Below the pieces are notes generated by a model. The model was not told the origin of the DNA, did no database searches, and saw only the letters and a list, made by a program, of their open reading frames with translations. 6,880 bases of DNA from Pseudomonadota bacterium (GTDB lineage: Bacteria > Desulfobacterota > WTBG01 > CAIYCZ01): contig JAPLIX010000390.1 of the NCBI GenBank assembly GCA_026388865.1, positions 1 through 6,880 of the forward strand. Direction: 5' to 3'. The translations under genes were made by a program, and so were the position numbers. The first letter of the stretch is position 1. Each line of letters starts with the position of its first letter. Of this stretch, positions 5,544-6,880 are shown in pieces.

Positions 5544-6880
5544 ATGGCAGCAAAAAATAAAACAACAACAGAAAAGAAGCAGCTGGAAAACCTGGATAAG
5601 ACATATATCTGGCACCCCTTCACCCAGATGAAGGACTACTGCCGCACGAGCCCCCTCATTATTGAACGGGGCCAGGGATCATGGCTCTATGACATAGCGG
5701 GGAACCGCTATATCGATGGCGTCTCCTCGCTCTGGGTTACCATCCACGGCCATTGCAAGCGGGAAATCGACGCGGCCATCATCAAGCAGGTGAAAAAAAT
5801 CTCACACTCGACGCTGCTCGGCCTTACCAATATGCCGGCTGTCAGGCTGGCACAGAAGCTGGCACAGATTTCCCCCCGGGGGCTGAGCAGAATTTTTTAC
5901 TCCGATAACGGCTCAACAGCGGTTGAAGTCGCTTTAAAGATCGCTTTTCAGTACTGGCAGCAGGCCTCCCGCGCAGCGCGGACAAAAAAATCTTTTGTCA
6001 CCCTGCGCAACGCCTACCATGGTGATACCATCGGAGCGGTGAGCGTCGGCGGGATTGATCTTTTTCACCGCATCTATAAACCGCTGCTCTTTAAAACCTT
6101 CCCGGTTGACTCACCGTACTGCTACCGCTGCCCGCTCAAGCGCGCGTATCCGGCGTGCCGGCTTGAATGCCTGAACTCCCTGGAAAAGACCCTGAAAAAA
6201 CATCACGCTGAAATCACCGCCCTCATCATGGAGCCGCTGGTGCAGGGCGCGGCCGGGATGATTGTCTTTCCCCGCGGCTATGTCAGCGAGGCCCGCAGCC
6301 TCTGCACGCGCTACAACCTTCTTTTTATTGCTGACGAGGTTGCCGTGGGGTTTGGCAGAACCGGCAAAATGTTTGCCTGCGAGCATGAAAAGGTGCAGCC
6401 CGATCTCATGGCCCTGGCAAAGGGAATTACCGGCGGGACGCTGCCGCTTGCCGCCACCCTTGCCACAGACAGAATTTACCGCGCGTTCCTTGGAGAGTTT
6501 CAGGATTTAAAGACCTTCTACCATGGTCATACCTACACCGGAAACCCGGTTGCCTGCGCCGCGGCCCTGGCCAGCCTTGAAGTATTTGAAAAAGAGCGCG
6601 TGCTTGCCGGCCTGCAGCCAAAAATCAAGTTTCTAAAAGAGCGCCTCAAGGCATTTTATCATCTGCGTCACGTCGGTGATGTGCGCCAGTGCGGATTCAT
6701 GGCGGGCATAGAGCTGGTGGCAGACCGTGACACTAAAAAGCCCTTTCCGGTGAAGAAGAAAATCGGGCAGCAGGTGATAGCTGAAGCACGGCGCCGCGGC
6801 GTCATCATCAGGCCCCTGGGGGATGTGATCGTTCTTATGCCGCCGCTGTCCATAGCAGTGAAGGAGCTGGAAACCCTGAT
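5544..6880 (+). CDS. bioA: Adenosylmethionine-8-amino-7-oxononanoate aminotransferase (BioA), cut by window end
   Basis: BioA makes 7,8-diaminopelargonic acid from 7-keto-8-aminopelargonic acid in cytosolic biotin synthesis, using S-adenosylmethionine (or lysine in some Bacillus types) as amino donor and PLP as cofactor. It is a class III, fold-type I aminotransferase. Visible features include the N-terminal YIWHPFTQMKDY, the phosphate-loop SDNGST (120-125) and NAYHGDT (Y158 stacking on PLP). D264 in FIADEV contacts the pyridine nitrogen, and the Schiff-base lysine is K293 in ALAKGITGG. FYHGHTYTGNP and the C-terminal RPLGDVIVLMPPLSI are also present. 445 codons are in the window, so only a few residues and the stop are missing. 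The start ATG 5544 is the only usual start codon in the frame after a stop at 5481, but no clear Shine-Dalgarno precedes it. No other bio gene is visible. The donor cannot be decided from sequence alone. Confidence 0.96.
   Translation, partial: MAAKNKTTTEKKQLENLDKTYIWHPFTQMKDYCRTSPLIIERGQGSWLYDIAGNRYIDGVSSLWVTIHGHCKREIDAAIIKQVKKISHSTLLGLTNMPAVRLAQKLAQISPRGLSRIFYSDNGSTAVEVALKIAFQYWQQASRAARTKKSFVTLRNAYHGDTIGAVSVGGIDLFHRIYKPLLFKTFPVDSPYCYRCPLKRAYPACRLECLNSLEKTLKKHHAEITALIMEPLVQGAAGMIVFPRGYVSEARSLCTRYNLLFIADEVAVGFGRTGKMFACEHEKVQPDLMALAKGITGGTLPLAATLATDRIYRAFLGEFQDLKTFYHGHTYTGNPVACAAALASLEVFEKERVLAGLQPKIKFLKERLKAFYHLRHVGDVRQCGFMAGIELVADRDTKKPFPVKKKIGQQVIAEARRRGVIIRPLGDVIVLMPPLSIAVKELETL

Noticed and set aside
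5444..5623. Longer N-terminal start for the Yip1 protein (243 residues)
   Set aside because: It would cross the strong promoter and the bioA start; the internal ATG with GGAG fits better.

Overview
The window comes from a bacterial chromosome, probably a Gram-negative anaerobe of the Desulfobacterota/Nitrospirota kind. That placement is inferred from a LapA-domain protein, a PHP nuclease next to a UvrD-type helicase, and gaps filled with degenerate heptamer and palindromic dispersed repeats. No ribosomal or other marker gene fixes the taxon.

Left half (162-3749, minus strand): a DNA-repair-like pair. The upstream gene encodes an endonuclease Q (EndoQ)-type PHP/zinc protein. The downstream gene encodes a UvrD/Rep/PcrA-type superfamily 1 helicase. 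Both are broken by small out-of-frame events. EndoQ carries a perfect 26-bp tandem duplication (3079-3130). The helicase lacks about 17 nt between motif V and its LEQGLFP segment (near 453-460). Undoing each event restores an uninterrupted family-length protein (426 and 683 residues). Both proteins end in a motif resembling the beta-clamp-binding consensus: QLALF in EndoQ and QMRLF in the helicase. A clamp-tethered nick-and-unwind system is therefore plausible, though as sequenced both members look inactivated.

The gap between the two genes (2197-2442) is almost entirely repeats. It holds five families of degenerate tandem heptamers and a CCCTTCGAC...GGGCCGAACGG dispersed palindrome, running from the EndoQ stop codon nearly to the helicase start. 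A small cysteine-rich ORF of unknown function (3787-4032, probably longer at its 5' end) lies just upstream of EndoQ on the same strand.

Middle (4237-4847, plus strand): a good sigma70-type promoter precedes a two-gene operon. It encodes a LapA/DUF1049 small inner-membrane protein and a single-pass membrane protein with a coiled coil. Both genes have strong ribosome binding sites.

Right part: a Yip1-type multi-pass membrane protein (4892-5443, minus) converges on that operon. It is transcribed divergently from bioA (5544 to the window end, plus), the PLP aminotransferase of biotin synthesis, which is almost complete. The Yip1 gene has a near-consensus promoter inside the short divergent gap.

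No tRNA, rRNA, CRISPR array or transposase gene was seen.
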